A DNA stretch of 11,474 nucleotides, taken from positions 1-11,474 of the forward strand of contig DTSC01000192.1 of assembly GCA_012965625.1 (NCBI GenBank), given 5' to 3'. Source of the stretch: Flavobacteriales bacterium. Its GTDB lineage: Bacteria; Bacteroidota; Bacteroidia; NORP154. Numbering within the stretch: position 1 is the first letter of the stretch; every line of letters starts with the position of its first letter. Under the pieces are notes generated by a model, which saw nothing but the letters and a program-made list of their open reading frames with translations, was not told the DNA's origin and searched no databases. This document shows positions 1 through 7,043 of the stretch, one piece after another. A program made the translations under genes and the position numbers.

Positions 1-137
1 CCTCGATAGAGCATAATATGCTGCACCACATAATGGCGAATACTGGCACGAATTGACGGCCGATCCTGGGTAAGTATTTAGAGGTCATAAGATTTAGTTT
101 TTCAAATAGAGCGGTTTGTTTCTTTATTGTGGTGTGG

Positions 138-608
138 TTAGCGCTTTTGCCATTCTCCGGCCTCGGCGATTTCTTCAATTTTAGCTTCTACATTCATCAA
201 GATCTTGGGTGCTAACTCTCCGTACGATAATTTTTTCTCCACTCCATTCTTAACCAATACCAGGAGGCGCATTTGAGAGTCCTCCCCAGCATTGCCTGTA
301 AATCCCGTGAAATTAAAAACATCATTCCTTTTTATGCATTCCCAGAGTTCTGTTTTTTCTTGACGGCTTAGTGTTCTATAGTATCTTCCCGTTTTACTTA
401 CATTAACTTTTCCAATGTAGTCTGCCAAGCCATTTTGATCAATTTGTATTGTATAGGTCTTGCAGTTTTGCATGCATCCGCCTTTTTCCAGCATTAGGAA
501 TGAATAGTATCCGTTTTCAGTAATATCTTTACTTTGTCGACAATGCAAAAAGAGGATAGCCAACACAAACAATATGACAATTCTTTTTGGGATGACTACA
601 TTCAACAC
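138..608 (-). CDS. DUF6438-type small lipoprotein
   Basis: A 156-residue exported protein of unknown function. Residues 1-22 form a signal sequence (K8, R9, then a hydrophobic core VILFVLAILFL) ending at Cys23. The lipobox-like end FLHC is not canonical, but Bacteroidetes lipoboxes are loose, so lipidation is likely rather than certain. The mature part starts with a strand-rich segment containing Cys45 and Cys49 (GGCMQNCKTYTI), then an IDQNG turn and a YIGKVNV strand. This is the pattern I associate with DUF6438 (a CxxxCP-like motif followed by Y-x-[VIL]-x-I-x-x-x-G). The two cysteines may form a disulfide outside the cytoplasm. The gene is transcribed away from hemA and shares an upstream region with it but has no evident link to heme synthesis. 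The start is the only ATG before the signal peptide. Family assignment is from memory of the motif; the function is unknown. Confidence 0.7.
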   Translation of the reverse strand: MLNVVIPKRIVILFVLAILFLHCRQSKDITENGYYSFLMLEKGGCMQNCKTYTIQIDQNGLADYIGKVNVSKTGRYYRTLSRQEKTELWECIKRNDVFNFTGFTGNAGEDSQMRLLVLVKNGVEKKLSYGELAPKILMNVEAKIEEIAEAGEWQKR

Positions 609-716
609 TTTTTAATATTTGGGACCCACCAGCCTAGGCAATCAATGAAGTCATAGTTTTTGTTTGTTCTAAAATCTTCATGTAGGTCGTTTCTTTTCAA
701 AATACACGATTAAAAG

Positions 717-743
717 TTGATCAAAATAAGGACACTAAGTTTA
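717..743 (+). promoter_or_regulatory. possible Bacteroidetes-type promoter for hemA (distal candidate)
   Basis: TTG at 717-719 is followed after 16 nt by TAAGTTTA at 736-743, one mismatch from the TAnnTTTG consensus. Transcription from here would leave a leader of roughly 145 nt before the preferred hemA start. The spacing is slightly short for this promoter class. It is an alternative to the proximal candidate at 830-857; the sequence alone does not decide between them. Confidence 0.22.
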
Positions 744-750
744 GGTTACC

Positions 751-758
751 CAAATATA
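751..758 (-). promoter_or_regulatory. possible -7 box (TATATTTG) for the DUF6438 gene
   Basis: On the minus strand this reads TATATTTG, an exact match to the Bacteroidetes housekeeping -7 consensus TAnnTTTG. It lies about 140 nt upstream of the DUF6438 start codon. I do not see a TTG -33 element at the expected 17-23 nt further upstream, so this is half a promoter by sequence and could be a chance match in AT-rich DNA. Confidence 0.25.
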
Positions 759-829
759 CAAAAACTCTAATGCATTTGTGTACAGGCTTTAGAACCGATT
801 GGGAATAAAAGGTAGTAAAGACAGAATAA

Positions 830-857
830 TTGACAATTCTGTGACAAAACTTATCCT
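830..857 (+). promoter_or_regulatory. possible hemA promoter (proximal candidate) with a small dyad
   Basis: TTGACA (830-835), a 16-nt spacer and TATCCT (852-857) resemble a conventional sigma-70 -35/-10 pair. The -35 sits inside a short dyad, AATTG-A-CAATT (828-838), flanked by AGAAT (823-827), with ATTCT at 836-840. Such a symmetric element over a -35 could be an operator, but the match is short. The -10 fits the Bacteroidetes TAnnTTTG consensus poorly. The predicted leader to the TTG start at 896 would be only about 30 nt. Confidence 0.28.
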
Positions 858-895
858 GGTTTGCCTGATAATTGCAAAGGATTTATATTGCCATA

Positions 896-2119
896 TTGAA
901 ACGTTTCAAGATCATATCGATTAACCATAAAAAAGCTTCAACAGAGGAAATAGGGCTGTTTTATATAGAGAAAGAACAGCTACCAGTTCGATTGAAGCAA
1001 ATAGCTGGTTCTGGGTTTAACGAGCTGTTGTACCTGGCTACCTGTAACAGGGTAGAGTTTCTTGTTTCTTCAGAGGAGGAAATTCACGATGAATTTTTAA
1101 GCTCCTTTATTGGTTCATTTAACAGCGAATGGGATACAGCGAAAATTGTTGATCTAAAAGAGAAATTTGAGGTTTTTGAAGGGATGGGTGCTATACAACA
1201 TCTTTTCAATCTTGTGTCTTCCCTGGATTCTATGGTTGTGGGTGAGCGAGAGATTATTTCCCAGGTAAGAGATGCCTATGATACCTGTCATCAATTAGGT
1301 TTAACAGGCGATCTGTTGCGGCTGGTTACAAAGCATGCAATAATAGTTGGAAAAAAAATATATTCCGAAACAGGTATTGCGAGAAACCCGGTTTCGGTAG
1401 TGTCCTTAGCATATCGTAAGCTCAAGGATCTAATGGTGGATCTGAACACGAAATTCCTGATCGTTGGTGCTGGCCAGACCAATACATCCATGGTTCGCTA
1501 TCTAAAGAAGCATGGGTTTTCAAATTTTGCTGTTTTTAACAGGTCTCTTGAGAATGCAAATAAACTAGCGGCAGAGATCAATGGGGATGCTTATGGATTA
1601 GATGCCCTTAAGGATTTTAAGCAAGGCTTTGATGTTATCATCTCCTGTACTGGTTCAGACGGTTTGATAATTACAAAAGACATTTACTCAAGCTTGCTCA
1701 ATGGAGACACTACAAAGAAAATAGTCATTGACCTGGCTGCCCCCAATGACTTTGACAGCGAAATAGCAGAGGATCATCAGATCAACCTCATTGCAATTAA
1801 TAATTTGAAAACAATTGCAGAAGAGAATATCAACCTGAGAAAAGATGAGCTTTCAGCATGTAAGAAGATCATACAGGATAGCCTGAAAGCATTTACAGCT
1901 ACTTTTAAAGAAAGGCAGGTGGAGCTTGCCATGATGCAAATACCGGAGAAAGTAAAGGAAATCAAAGATGTCGCACTAAATCAGGTTTTTGCCAAAGACC
2001 TCGAGAGGCTTGATGAATCATCTAAAGAGACTCTGGAAAAAGTGCTTGCCTATGTTGAAAAAAAGTACATTTCTATACCAATGAAAATGGCAAAAAAAGT
2101 GCTATTGGAGCAATCCTGA
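896..2119 (+). CDS. hemA: glutamyl-tRNA reductase
   Basis: HemA reduces glutamyl-tRNA(Glu) with NADPH to glutamate-1-semialdehyde, the first committed step of C5-pathway tetrapyrrole synthesis in the cytoplasm. The N-terminal catalytic domain opens with FKIISINHKKAS and carries the nucleophile in LATCNRVEF, followed by LDSMVVGEREI. The NADPH-binding domain has IVGAGQ (near residues 189-194) and FNRS. The helical C-terminal dimerisation domain ends at about residue 407. No in-frame ATG exists upstream. From TTG 896 the nucleophile is Cys50, as in the E. coli enzyme, and the IN-H-K motif lies at the family position, so I prefer this start. TTG at 872 would add eight residues (MQRIYIAI). No strong ribosome-binding site separates the two, although AAAGG at 876-880 lies a long 15 nt before 896. 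It is first gene of the hemA-hemCD-hemB operon, 37 nt before the next gene. The function is certain; the start is fairly sure. Confidence 0.95.
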   Translation: MKRFKIISINHKKASTEEIGLFYIEKEQLPVRLKQIAGSGFNELLYLATCNRVEFLVSSEEEIHDEFLSSFIGSFNSEWDTAKIVDLKEKFEVFEGMGAIQHLFNLVSSLDSMVVGEREIISQVRDAYDTCHQLGLTGDLLRLVTKHAIIVGKKIYSETGIARNPVSVVSLAYRKLKDLMVDLNTKFLIVGAGQTNTSMVRYLKKHGFSNFAVFNRSLENANKLAAEINGDAYGLDALKDFKQGFDVIISCTGSDGLIITKDIYSSLLNGDTTKKIVIDLAAPNDFDSEIAEDHQINLIAINNLKTIAEENINLRKDELSACKKIIQDSLKAFTATFKERQVELAMMQIPEKVKEIKDVALNQVFAKDLERLDESSKETLEKVLAYVEKKYISIPMKMAKKVLLEQS

Positions 2120-2156
2120 CAATTCTTCTGGTCATAAATACCTGACCAAATCCCAG

Positions 2157-3755
2157 ATGAAAAACAAAATTACTATAGGAACCAGGGGTAGCGAATTAGC
2201 GCTATGGCAAGCCAATTACATTCACAGGAAACTGGCCGAGGTAAATGTAGAAGCTGAGATCAAGGTCATCAGCACCAAGGGCGATCAAGTCCAGGATCTG
2301 AGTTTCGATAAAATGGAAGGGAAGGGTTTTTTCACCAAGGAGATCGAAGGGGCCCTGATCAAAAAGAAGATTGATCTGGCAGTTCATTCTCACAAGGATT
2401 TGGAAACAGCCCAACCCAAAGGACTGGTGATTGCAGCAGCTACAACACGGGAAGAAGCAAACGATGTTTTGCTCATTCATAAAAAGGGCTTTGATCAAAA
2501 GCGTAAGCTTAGCTTAAAACAAAGTGCTCTTGTCGGCACCTCTTCTGCAAGACGCAAATCACTGTTAAAAGGATTTCGCAAGGATGTTGAGATAAAAGAC
2601 CTTAGGGGAAATGTCCCAACAAGGATAGAAAAACTTAGAAATGGGGAATACGATGCGATCGTATTGGCAGCAGCAGGGATAAACAGGTTGGAAGCTGATA
2701 TTTCTGATCTCCATCTTGTATCCTTGGACCCCACTGATTTTATACCTGCTCCTGCACAGGGTGTGCTGGCGCTTCAGATCAGGGAGGATGATCAGGAGCT
2801 AAGAGAGGTGATAAGCCAGCTAAATGATGAAGATTCTAATAAGGTATCATCCATTGAGAGGCAGGTATTGGCAGCATTTGATGGTGGCTGTCAGCTGCCC
2901 ATAGGGGTTTATTGTTGTTGGGATGAAGATGAGGAAAAACACAAGATATGGACGGCCGTGTCAAAGTCCTGGAAAAGCCCGCCCCAGTTTATTTATATGG
3001 AAACCTCAAATCCTTCAACTATCGCTTCGAGGATTAAAGAAAAATTTAAGAACATTCAGCCAACAACGGTATATATTACCAGGGATATAAGGCCTGACGA
3101 TTGTTTTGATACGGTGCTTACAGCCAATGGGTTTCAGGTAGAAGGAAAGTCCCTGATCGAAACCAAAAGAGTTGAGATCATAAAAGAACCAAGACCCTAT
3201 TCCTGGGTGTTTTTCTCGAGCAAACAAGCTATTTGGCATTTTTTCAAGCAGTCAAAATGTGCGGATGAGATCAAATATGGTGTAATAGGAAAATCTACTG
3301 CGGAAGCATTGAGGAAACATGATAAGAAGCCAGATTTTATCGGATATTCTACGGATACCAGGTTAACCGGTCGTCAGTTTGCAGCTACAGTAGGTTCAGG
3401 ACGGGTACTGTTCCCCCAGGCACGAGGGAGCATGAGAGCCATTCAGCAACAATTCATTAACCAGGAACAGGTTATTGACCTGGCTGTTTATGAAACGATA
3501 AGTCATGCTGAAGTGGAAATTGCTGCGGCAGAGATATTGGTCTTTACGAGTCCGTCAAACGTGGTGGCCTATTTTAAAAGGAATAAAATTAAACAGGACC
3601 AAAAAGTAATTGCCATGGGCCATGCCACTGGCAAGGCCTTAAAGAATTACAATGTTCATCAATTTACCACACCTGCTTCCTTTATGGATACAGGTTTGGC
3701 AGCGGCGGTATTTTTAGTATCAACCTATAAAAAGCACCATGATACAGAGACCTAG
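2157..3755 (+). CDS. hemC: hydroxymethylbilane synthase / uroporphyrinogen-III synthase fusion (HemC-HemD)
   Basis: A 532-residue bifunctional-looking protein. Residues 1 to about 300 are porphobilinogen deaminase (HemC), which joins four porphobilinogens into hydroxymethylbilane. They contain GTRGSELALWQ (8-18), HSHKDL with the catalytic Asp81, SSARR (129-133), LRGNVPTR (149-156), PAPAQGVLA (198-206) and GGCQLPIG, in which Cys245 holds the dipyrromethane cofactor. A stand-alone HemC is only about 310 residues long. Residues from about 304 to 525 have the two-lobed pattern of uroporphyrinogen-III synthase (HemD), which cyclises the bilane with inversion of ring D: VYITRD, WVFFSSKQAI, VIGKSTAEAL, VLFPQARGS, VFTSPSNVV, VIAMGHATGKAL. 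The frame is continuous, so this is a true fusion and not a misread stop. It follows hemA by 37 nt and overlaps hemB by 17 bp. A separate HemD-like gene lies at 8805-9557, so it is unclear which HemD does the main work. HemC activity is near certain; HemD activity is inferred from the fold pattern. Confidence 0.93.
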   Translation: MKNKITIGTRGSELALWQANYIHRKLAEVNVEAEIKVISTKGDQVQDLSFDKMEGKGFFTKEIEGALIKKKIDLAVHSHKDLETAQPKGLVIAAATTREEANDVLLIHKKGFDQKRKLSLKQSALVGTSSARRKSLLKGFRKDVEIKDLRGNVPTRIEKLRNGEYDAIVLAAAGINRLEADISDLHLVSLDPTDFIPAPAQGVLALQIREDDQELREVISQLNDEDSNKVSSIERQVLAAFDGGCQLPIGVYCCWDEDEEKHKIWTAVSKSWKSPPQFIYMETSNPSTIASRIKEKFKNIQPTTVYITRDIRPDDCFDTVLTANGFQVEGKSLIETKRVEIIKEPRPYSWVFFSSKQAIWHFFKQSKCADEIKYGVIGKSTAEALRKHDKKPDFIGYSTDTRLTGRQFAATVGSGRVLFPQARGSMRAIQQQFINQEQVIDLAVYETISHAEVEIAAAEILVFTSPSNVVAYFKRNKIKQDQKVIAMGHATGKALKNYNVHQFTTPASFMDTGLAAAVFLVSTYKKHHDTET

Positions 3756-4707
3756 AAGACTGAGAAAAAATTCAATTATCAGGGAGCTTGTAGCAGAAAC
3801 ACGGCTGCACAAGGACATGTTCATTTATCCCTATTTTGTAGTTCCAGGTACAGGGATTAAAAATCCTATTGCTGCGATGCCCGGCATTGATCATTTTTCA
3901 GTTGATGAATTGATTAAAGATGTAGAACTAGGGCTGAAGTGTGGTGTCAACAAACTCCTTTTATTTGGGGTAGGTGAGGAAAAAAGTGAAGATGGAAGCT
4001 CGTCATATAGCGAGAATTCGATTGTTAACCAGGCCATTAGAGCACTGAAAAAAGAATTTGCGGAGGAGCTTTATGTAATCACAGATATATGTGTTTGCGC
4101 TTATACAGACCATGGGCACTGCGGTATCCTTGCCGACGATTATGTACACAATGATTCTTCTGTTGAGCTCCTGGCAAAGATGGCGCTTTCTCACGCTGTT
4201 TCAGGTGCAGATATGGTGGCTCCTTCTGATATGATGGATGGCAGGGTAGGTGCAATAAGAGCATGCCTTGATGAGCATGATTTTGAGAATACCGGTATTA
4301 TGTCATACGCAGTAAAATTCGCATCCAGTTATTATGGCCCTTTTAGGGAGGCAGCAGATTCTGCTCCGGGTAAAGGAGACCGGAAGTCTTACCAAATGGA
4401 CTTCAGAAATGGGAGGGAGGCTATGAAAGAAGCTTTATTGGATGAAATGGAAGGTGCTGATATCTTGATGGTTAAACCCGCACTTGCCTATATGGACATC
4501 ATCTCTAATTTGCGGGAAAATACGGAGCTTCCCATAGCTTGCTATAATGTTTCAGGGGAATACTCCATGCTTCGTGCAGCGGCCAAAGAAGGTTTGGTAG
4601 ATGAACAAGCAATCATTATGGAAACCATGCATTCCTTCGCTAGGGCAGGGGCCACTATAATTATTTCTTATTTTACCCGTGAGATCCTGGAGAAATCCTG
4701 GCTTTAA
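3739..4707 (+). CDS. hemB: porphobilinogen synthase (delta-aminolevulinic acid dehydratase)
   Basis: HemB condenses two 5-aminolevulinates to porphobilinogen, the substrate of the HemC domain encoded just upstream. The 322-residue length is normal. The two Schiff-base lysines are visible: Lys193 in SYAVKFASSYYGPFR and Lys246 in ILMVKPALAYMD. Cys118, Cys120 and Cys128 in the segment CVCAYTDHGHCG are the zinc-binding cysteines of the zinc-dependent class. PSDMMDGRV (162-170) and the carboxy-terminal YNVSGEY are also conserved. The ATG lies inside the end of the hemC-hemD gene (17-bp overlap), which suggests translational coupling. No better start is seen, as the protein begins with the typical RPRRLR motif. 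It is the last gene of the operon and converges with gcdH. Confidence 0.97.
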   Translation: MIQRPRRLRKNSIIRELVAETRLHKDMFIYPYFVVPGTGIKNPIAAMPGIDHFSVDELIKDVELGLKCGVNKLLLFGVGEEKSEDGSSSYSENSIVNQAIRALKKEFAEELYVITDICVCAYTDHGHCGILADDYVHNDSSVELLAKMALSHAVSGADMVAPSDMMDGRVGAIRACLDEHDFENTGIMSYAVKFASSYYGPFREAADSAPGKGDRKSYQMDFRNGREAMKEALLDEMEGADILMVKPALAYMDIISNLRENTELPIACYNVSGEYSMLRAAAKEGLVDEQAIIMETMHSFARAGATIIISYFTREILEKSWL

Positions 4708-4717
4708 TCAATCTGCT

Positions 4718-4734
4718 CTTTGCATTAAGCAAAG
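4718..4734. terminator. small hairpin at the hemB/gcdH convergent junction
   Basis: CTTTGC and GCAAAG form a 6-bp inverted repeat around a 5-nt loop (ATTAA) in the 17-nt gap between the hemB and gcdH stop codons and the first bases of gcdH's end. It may help end transcription in both directions. The stem is short, and neither strand has a T-run after it, so this is a weak candidate. Confidence 0.25.
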
Positions 4735-5903
4735 GCGTTGATTCCGGTAACATCCATTCCTGTGATCAGCAGGTGAATGTCGTGGGTGCCTTCATAAGTA
4801 AGCACTGATTCAAGGTTCATCATATGGCGCATGATGGAATATTCACCTGTAATTCCCATCGCACCGTGAATTTGCCTTGCCTCGCGGGCAATATTGCAGG
4901 CCATATGCACATTGTTGCGCTTTGCCATAGATATTTGATTGGCATTGACTTTTCCTTCATTTTTTAAAACCCCTAACCGCCACGAAAGCAATTGCGCCTT
5001 GGTTATTTCTGTAATCATCTCAGCCAATTTCTTTTGAACCAGTTGGAATGAGGCGATGGGTTTTCCAAATTGGATCCTTTCCTGCGAATATCGCAAAGCA
5101 GAATCATAACAGTCCATAGCTGCGCCTATTACTCCCCAGGAAATTCCATAGCGGGCAGAATTAAGACAGCTCAATGGCCCTTTGAGTCCTTTTACATCAG
5201 GGAAAATATTCTCCTTTGGCACCTTAACATTGTCGAACACCAGCTCTCCTGTTGCCGACGCTCTCAGTGACCATTTGCCATGCATTTCGGGTGCCGTAAA
5301 ACCATCCATGCCCTTTTCAACGATCAGTCCTCTGATATCTCCCTTCTCATCTTTGGCCCATACCACAGCAATATCAGCAATATTGGCATTGGTAATCCAC
5401 ATTTTAGCGCCATTTAACAGAAAGTGATCTCCTTTGTCAACAATAGTACTCAACATATTACTTGGGTCCGAACCATGGTTAGGCTCTGTTAAACCGAAAC
5501 ATCCAATCTGTTCTCCACTGGCCAATTTAGGCAGGTGCTTCATCTTTTGTTCTTCCGTACCAAATTCGTTTATTGGAAACATCACCAGTGAGCCTTGTAC
5601 AGAGGCAGTTGAACGAATTCCTGAATCTCCTCTTTCCAATTCCTGCATCATCAGGCCATAGGAGATATAGTCCAATCCACCGCCACCGTATTTTGTCGGA
5701 ATGGTAGGGCCAAATGCTCCAAGATCACCCAGACCTTTTATCAAATGCTTGGGAAATGCACACTCTTGTGCACACTCTTCAATAATTGGACTAACTTCTT
5801 TTTTAACCCACGCCCTACAAGCATCCCGAACGAGCTTGTGTTCATCTGTCAACAGGTCATCAACGTTGAAATAATCTGGTGCTGTAAATTGGTCATTTGC
5901 CAT
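4725..5903 (-). CDS. gcdH: glutaryl-CoA dehydrogenase (acyl-CoA dehydrogenase family)
   Basis: An FAD-dependent enzyme of 392 residues that oxidises and decarboxylates glutaryl-CoA to crotonyl-CoA in lysine and tryptophan breakdown, passing electrons to electron-transfer flavoprotein. It shows the acyl-CoA dehydrogenase order: N-terminal helices, then CFGLTEPNHGSDP (135-147) and WITNA (169-173) of the flavin-binding middle domain, then the C-terminal helices with RIQFGKPI (276-283) and QIHGAMG (344-350). The catalytic base is Glu371 in LTYEGTHDIH. Arg97 in IRSTASVQGSLVM matches the substrate-carboxylate arginine characteristic of glutaryl-CoA dehydrogenases, which favours this over a short-chain dehydrogenase. 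The gene faces hemB and is divergent from the cytochrome-like gene. It appears monocistronic and unrelated to heme synthesis. Substrate assignment is by motif, not by assay. Confidence 0.88.
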   Translation of the reverse strand: MANDQFTAPDYFNVDDLLTDEHKLVRDACRAWVKKEVSPIIEECAQECAFPKHLIKGLGDLGAFGPTIPTKYGGGGLDYISYGLMMQELERGDSGIRSTASVQGSLVMFPINEFGTEEQKMKHLPKLASGEQIGCFGLTEPNHGSDPSNMLSTIVDKGDHFLLNGAKMWITNANIADIAVVWAKDEKGDIRGLIVEKGMDGFTAPEMHGKWSLRASATGELVFDNVKVPKENIFPDVKGLKGPLSCLNSARYGISWGVIGAAMDCYDSALRYSQERIQFGKPIASFQLVQKKLAEMITEITKAQLLSWRLGVLKNEGKVNANQISMAKRNNVHMACNIAREARQIHGAMGITGEYSIMRHMMNLESVLTYEGTHDIHLLITGMDVTGINAFA

Positions 5904-5951
5904 AATGGTCTAATATTTCGTGGGTTTTACGTGCGCGAAATTAGATAAAAA

Positions 5952-5982
5952 TTGATTATTAAGGTGAATTATTATACTTTCG
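5952..5982 (+). promoter_or_regulatory. possible promoter of the cytochrome-YceI-DUF5777 operon
   Basis: In the 122-bp divergent region after gcdH, TTG at 5952-5954 is followed 18 nt later by TATACTTTCG (5973-5982), which resembles a relaxed Bacteroidetes -7 box (TAnnTTTG with one extra base and a C). A start near 5990 would give a leader of about 35 nt. On the other strand TAATTTCG (5943 down to 5936) is a similar one-mismatch box that could serve gcdH, but it has no clear -33 partner. Confidence 0.3.
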
Positions 5983-6025
5983 TGAAGGTAAGTTTTTCAT
6001 CTTTTAAGTATCAATAACTAATAAT

Positions 6026-6445
6026 GTGGTTAAGGCGGCAAGAAACATAAATTTAAAGATTTTAACCGGCATGATATTGGCAGTTACATTGGCTTATAAT
6101 TCATGCACCTATGATAAAGGTGAAACTGCTGCGCCTAAAGGCCAGTGTGATACAACGCAATATGCCTATACGATGGCTGGTATCGATACCATTATTACGA
6201 ACAATTGTGCAACTAAAACTTGTCATAATAATACAACCAAAGCCGATGGATTTAACTTCTCATCATATTCATCGTTAATGGCAGGGTCACCTACTAAAGG
6301 TGATGCTGTAGTTGCCTATGATCATACTAAAAGTAAACTATGGCAGGTTGTAGATAATGGTTATATGCCTTACAACCTTCAACCATTAGACTCTTTAGAG
6401 ATTAGCCTGATTGCCAAGTGGATTGATGAGGGCGCTTGTGAATAA
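6026..6445 (+). CDS. exported lipoprotein with a CX4CH cytochrome c-like motif
   Basis: A 139-residue secreted protein. Residues 1-26 form a signal sequence with a basic N-terminus and a hydrophobic core ending in YNSC, so Cys27 is the probable lipidated residue. The body matches the small cytochrome c-like domain common in Bacteroidetes: IITNNCATKTCHN (Cys61, Cys66, His67, i.e. CX4CH instead of CXXCH), FNFSSYSSLMAG, SKLWQVV, a possible distal ligand Met114 in GYMPYN, and the closing helix ISLIAKWIDEGAC. Further cysteines at 41 and 138 could pair as a disulfide. If heme is bound, it would be a periplasmic or outer-membrane electron carrier; otherwise CX4C may be a disulfide. GTG 6026 is preferred because the overlapping ATG at 6024 is out of frame and the next in-frame ATG (6071) would remove the basic N-region. 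It leads a rightward run with YceI and DUF5777 genes. Confidence 0.75.
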   Translation: MVKAARNINLKILTGMILAVTLAYNSCTYDKGETAAPKGQCDTTQYAYTMAGIDTIITNNCATKTCHNNTTKADGFNFSSYSSLMAGSPTKGDAVVAYDHTKSKLWQVVDNGYMPYNLQPLDSLEISLIAKWIDEGACE

Positions 6446-6463
6446 TTTTAAAAAACTAATTTG

Positions 6464-7027
6464 ATGATTATGATAAAATACAACATAGCAGTTCTCCTTG
6501 TTATTATGGGAGGCTTACATTCTGTAACAGGTCAGGTTTACGTGGCCTCATCCAGTGAGATCAGCTTCTTCTCTGAAGCTCCTCAAGAAAATATAGAGGC
6601 ACTTAATAAAAAGTCATCTTCTTTACTGAATATAAAGACCAATCAACTTGTTTTTCAGATACCAATTGGTGCGTTTGATTTTGAAAAGGATTTGATGGAA
6701 GAACACTTTAATGAGAATTATATGGAGACGGAGAAATATCCAAAAGCTACTTTCGATGGAACAATCATGGAAGGGGTTGATTTTAGCAAGGATGGCACCT
6801 ACAAAGCACAAGTTTCGGGTAAATTAACAATACATGGAGTAACCAAGGAGCGAAGAATTGATGGGGAAATTACTGTCAAGGAAGGGGCCATTTCCCTGAA
6901 AAGTCAATTTAAGGTAAAACTGGAGGAGCATAACGTTGCTATTCCTAAAGTCGTTGTATTAAAAATTGCTGAAGAGGTGCTGGTAACTATAAAGGCTGCT
7001 TACAGCCCTTATAAGAAAAAAGAATAA
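6464..7027 (+). CDS. YceI-family periplasmic lipid-binding protein
   Basis: A 187-residue protein of the YceI family, whose members form a lipocalin-like barrel that binds long isoprenoid or amphiphilic lipids such as polyprenyl quinones. Residues 1-24 are a signal peptide (MIMIKYNIAVLLVIMGGLHS then VTGQ), so it acts outside the cytoplasm. Family signatures are FQIPIGAFDFEK, MEEHFNENYMETEKYPKATF with the hallmark YPKATF, and the antiparallel strand segment GKLTIHGVTKERRIDGEITV. ATG 6464 or ATG 6470 gives the signal peptide; the TTG at 6461 directly before is less likely. It sits 18 nt after the cytochrome-like gene and 16 nt before the beta-barrel gene, so all three are probably one transcript. 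The lipid bound here is unknown. The carboxy-terminal tail ends in YKKKE. Confidence 0.88.
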   Translation: MIMIKYNIAVLLVIMGGLHSVTGQVYVASSSEISFFSEAPQENIEALNKKSSSLLNIKTNQLVFQIPIGAFDFEKDLMEEHFNENYMETEKYPKATFDGTIMEGVDFSKDGTYKAQVSGKLTIHGVTKERRIDGEITVKEGAISLKSQFKVKLEEHNVAIPKVVVLKIAEEVLVTIKAAYSPYKKKE

Positions 7028-7043
7028 TTTTTTTGAATTGCTT

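Noticed and set aside
1..88. A 29-codon open frame on the minus strand, starting at an ATG at 88 and running off the left edge (begins MTSKYLPRIGR), and a short plus-strand tail ending at 56.
   Set aside because: Both are short enough to be open by chance, neither resembles a family I recognise, and the window edge cuts them. One may be a real gene end, but the sequence does not decide it.
609..871. Possible small RNA or riboswitch in the gap between the DUF6438 gene and hemA.
   Set aside because: I see only short dyads and promoter-like boxes; no conserved riboswitch pattern or strong hairpin followed by a T-run.
2202..2498. A 98-codon open frame antisense to hemC.
   Set aside because: It lies wholly within the strongly conserved hemC coding region, has no recognisable domain, and is a shadow of codon bias on the other strand.
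5182..5661. Open frames of 81 and 75 codons antisense to gcdH.
   Set aside because: They mirror gcdH and show no features of real proteins.
7010..7036. An A-run/T-run inverted repeat after the YceI gene resembling a terminator.
   Set aside because: The stem is only A-T pairs with no GC, and the next gene starts at once in the same direction; an AT-rich gap is the simpler reading.
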